Of a DNA stretch of 6,135 nucleotides, positions 5,779 to 6,135 are shown piece by piece. The position numbers and the translations under genes are program-made. Each line of letters begins with the position of its first letter. Position 1 is the first letter of the stretch. Below the pieces are notes generated by a model that saw only the letters and a program-made list of their open reading frames with translations, was not told where the DNA came from and made no database searches. Source of the DNA: Gammaproteobacteria bacterium (GTDB taxonomy: Bacteria; Pseudomonadota; Gammaproteobacteria; Pseudomonadales; DSM-25080). Where the stretch lies: positions 1-6,135 of the forward strand of contig JABXIR010000051.1 of NCBI GenBank assembly GCA_013372965.1, read 5' to 3'.

Positions 5779-6135
5779 ATGAAAATCGTTCTTACTGGGG
5801 CACCGGGCTCCGGTAAAACCTCATTGATCGAGGCGTTAGCAGATCGGGGTGAACAAATCGTTCCCGAATCCGCGATTGAGGTGATCACAGCCTTGGTGGA
5901 GGAAATGGGTTTGCAAGAGCAAGACGACTGGCGGCGAGGCGACCCGTTGGCTTTCCAAGAGCGTATTTATCGTCATCAAACTGAACTCGAGGCGGTGTTG
6001 GATCCGAAGCGACGAACGTTTCTTGATCGGGGCACACTTGACGGATTGGCCTACCTAAAAATGTTCGATACCTTTGCTCCCGAGCACTTCAAGGCGCAAC
6101 TTAAAGCTCATCACTACGATGTTGTGGTACTGGTC
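5779..6135 (+). CDS. AAA_28/NadR-kinase-like P-loop ATP-binding protein (3' truncated by window edge)
   Basis: The frame is open to the last base, giving 119 residues of what is usually a 170-200 residue protein. A Walker A motif GAPGSGKTS lies at 7-15, right behind the first strand MKIVLT. VPESAIEVI (28-36) follows, as in AAA_28 proteins, where a conserved P-E/D-A segment helps bind substrate. FLDRGTLDGLAY (81-92) matches the Walker B-like 'DRG..D' segment of the NadR ribosylnicotinamide kinase group. YDVVVLV (113-119) is the start of the next strand. The family includes nucleoside or nucleotide kinases and many proteins of unknown role; the substrate cannot be told here. It starts 2 bases after the XRE stop, so the two are surely co-expressed. 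The C-terminal lid and the remaining strands are not in the window. Confidence 0.85.
   Translation, partial: MKIVLTGAPGSGKTSLIEALADRGEQIVPESAIEVITALVEEMGLQEQDDWRRGDPLAFQERIYRHQTELEAVLDPKRRTFLDRGTLDGLAYLKMFDTFAPEHFKAQLKAHHYDVVVLV

Overview
The window looks like ordinary chromosomal DNA from a Gram-negative, probably marine-type gammaproteobacterium. This rests on a TonB-dependent outer-membrane receptor, a secreted S9 peptidase, a lipid A (LpxL/HtrB-like) acyltransferase, an MsrA close to the E. coli form, and an intermediate base composition judged by eye. The species cannot be named from the sequence alone. There are no tRNA or rRNA genes, CRISPR arrays, insertion sequences or attachment sites, and no gene-free stretch over 300 bases.

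Layout: (1) 1-1119, + strand: the C-terminal barrel half of a TonB-dependent receptor whose 5' part lies outside the window. (2) 1134-1179: a strong intrinsic-terminator-like hairpin, followed within about 10 bases by a secreted S9 (prolyl oligopeptidase-type) serine peptidase (1190-3142), which has its own terminator at 3164-3191. Receptor plus periplasmic peptidase suggests uptake and breakdown of peptides or similar substrates. (3) 3276-4784: msrA followed by a lipid A-type acyltransferase whose ribosome binding site overlaps the msrA stop codon. (4) 4792-5250, - strand: a small membrane-anchored J-domain protein, convergent with the acyltransferase. A perfect 8-bp hairpin spans the two stop codons. 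(5) 5277-6135, + strand, divergent from the J-protein: a tightly packed three-gene unit with 2-base gaps. It encodes a small two-helix membrane protein, an XRE-type DNA-binding protein with a Phd/YefM-like N-terminus, and an AAA_28/NadR-kinase-like P-loop protein cut off by the window end.

The least understood part is the last unit. Its gene packing and the antitoxin-like architecture of the middle protein suggest a regulator coupled to a nucleotide-binding enzyme, possibly a toxin-antitoxin-like or NadR-like pair. That is inference. The remaining genes belong to recognisable families. The second point of interest is the terminator placed directly against the peptidase start, which would make receptor readthrough, or a promoter inside the receptor gene, decide peptidase expression.
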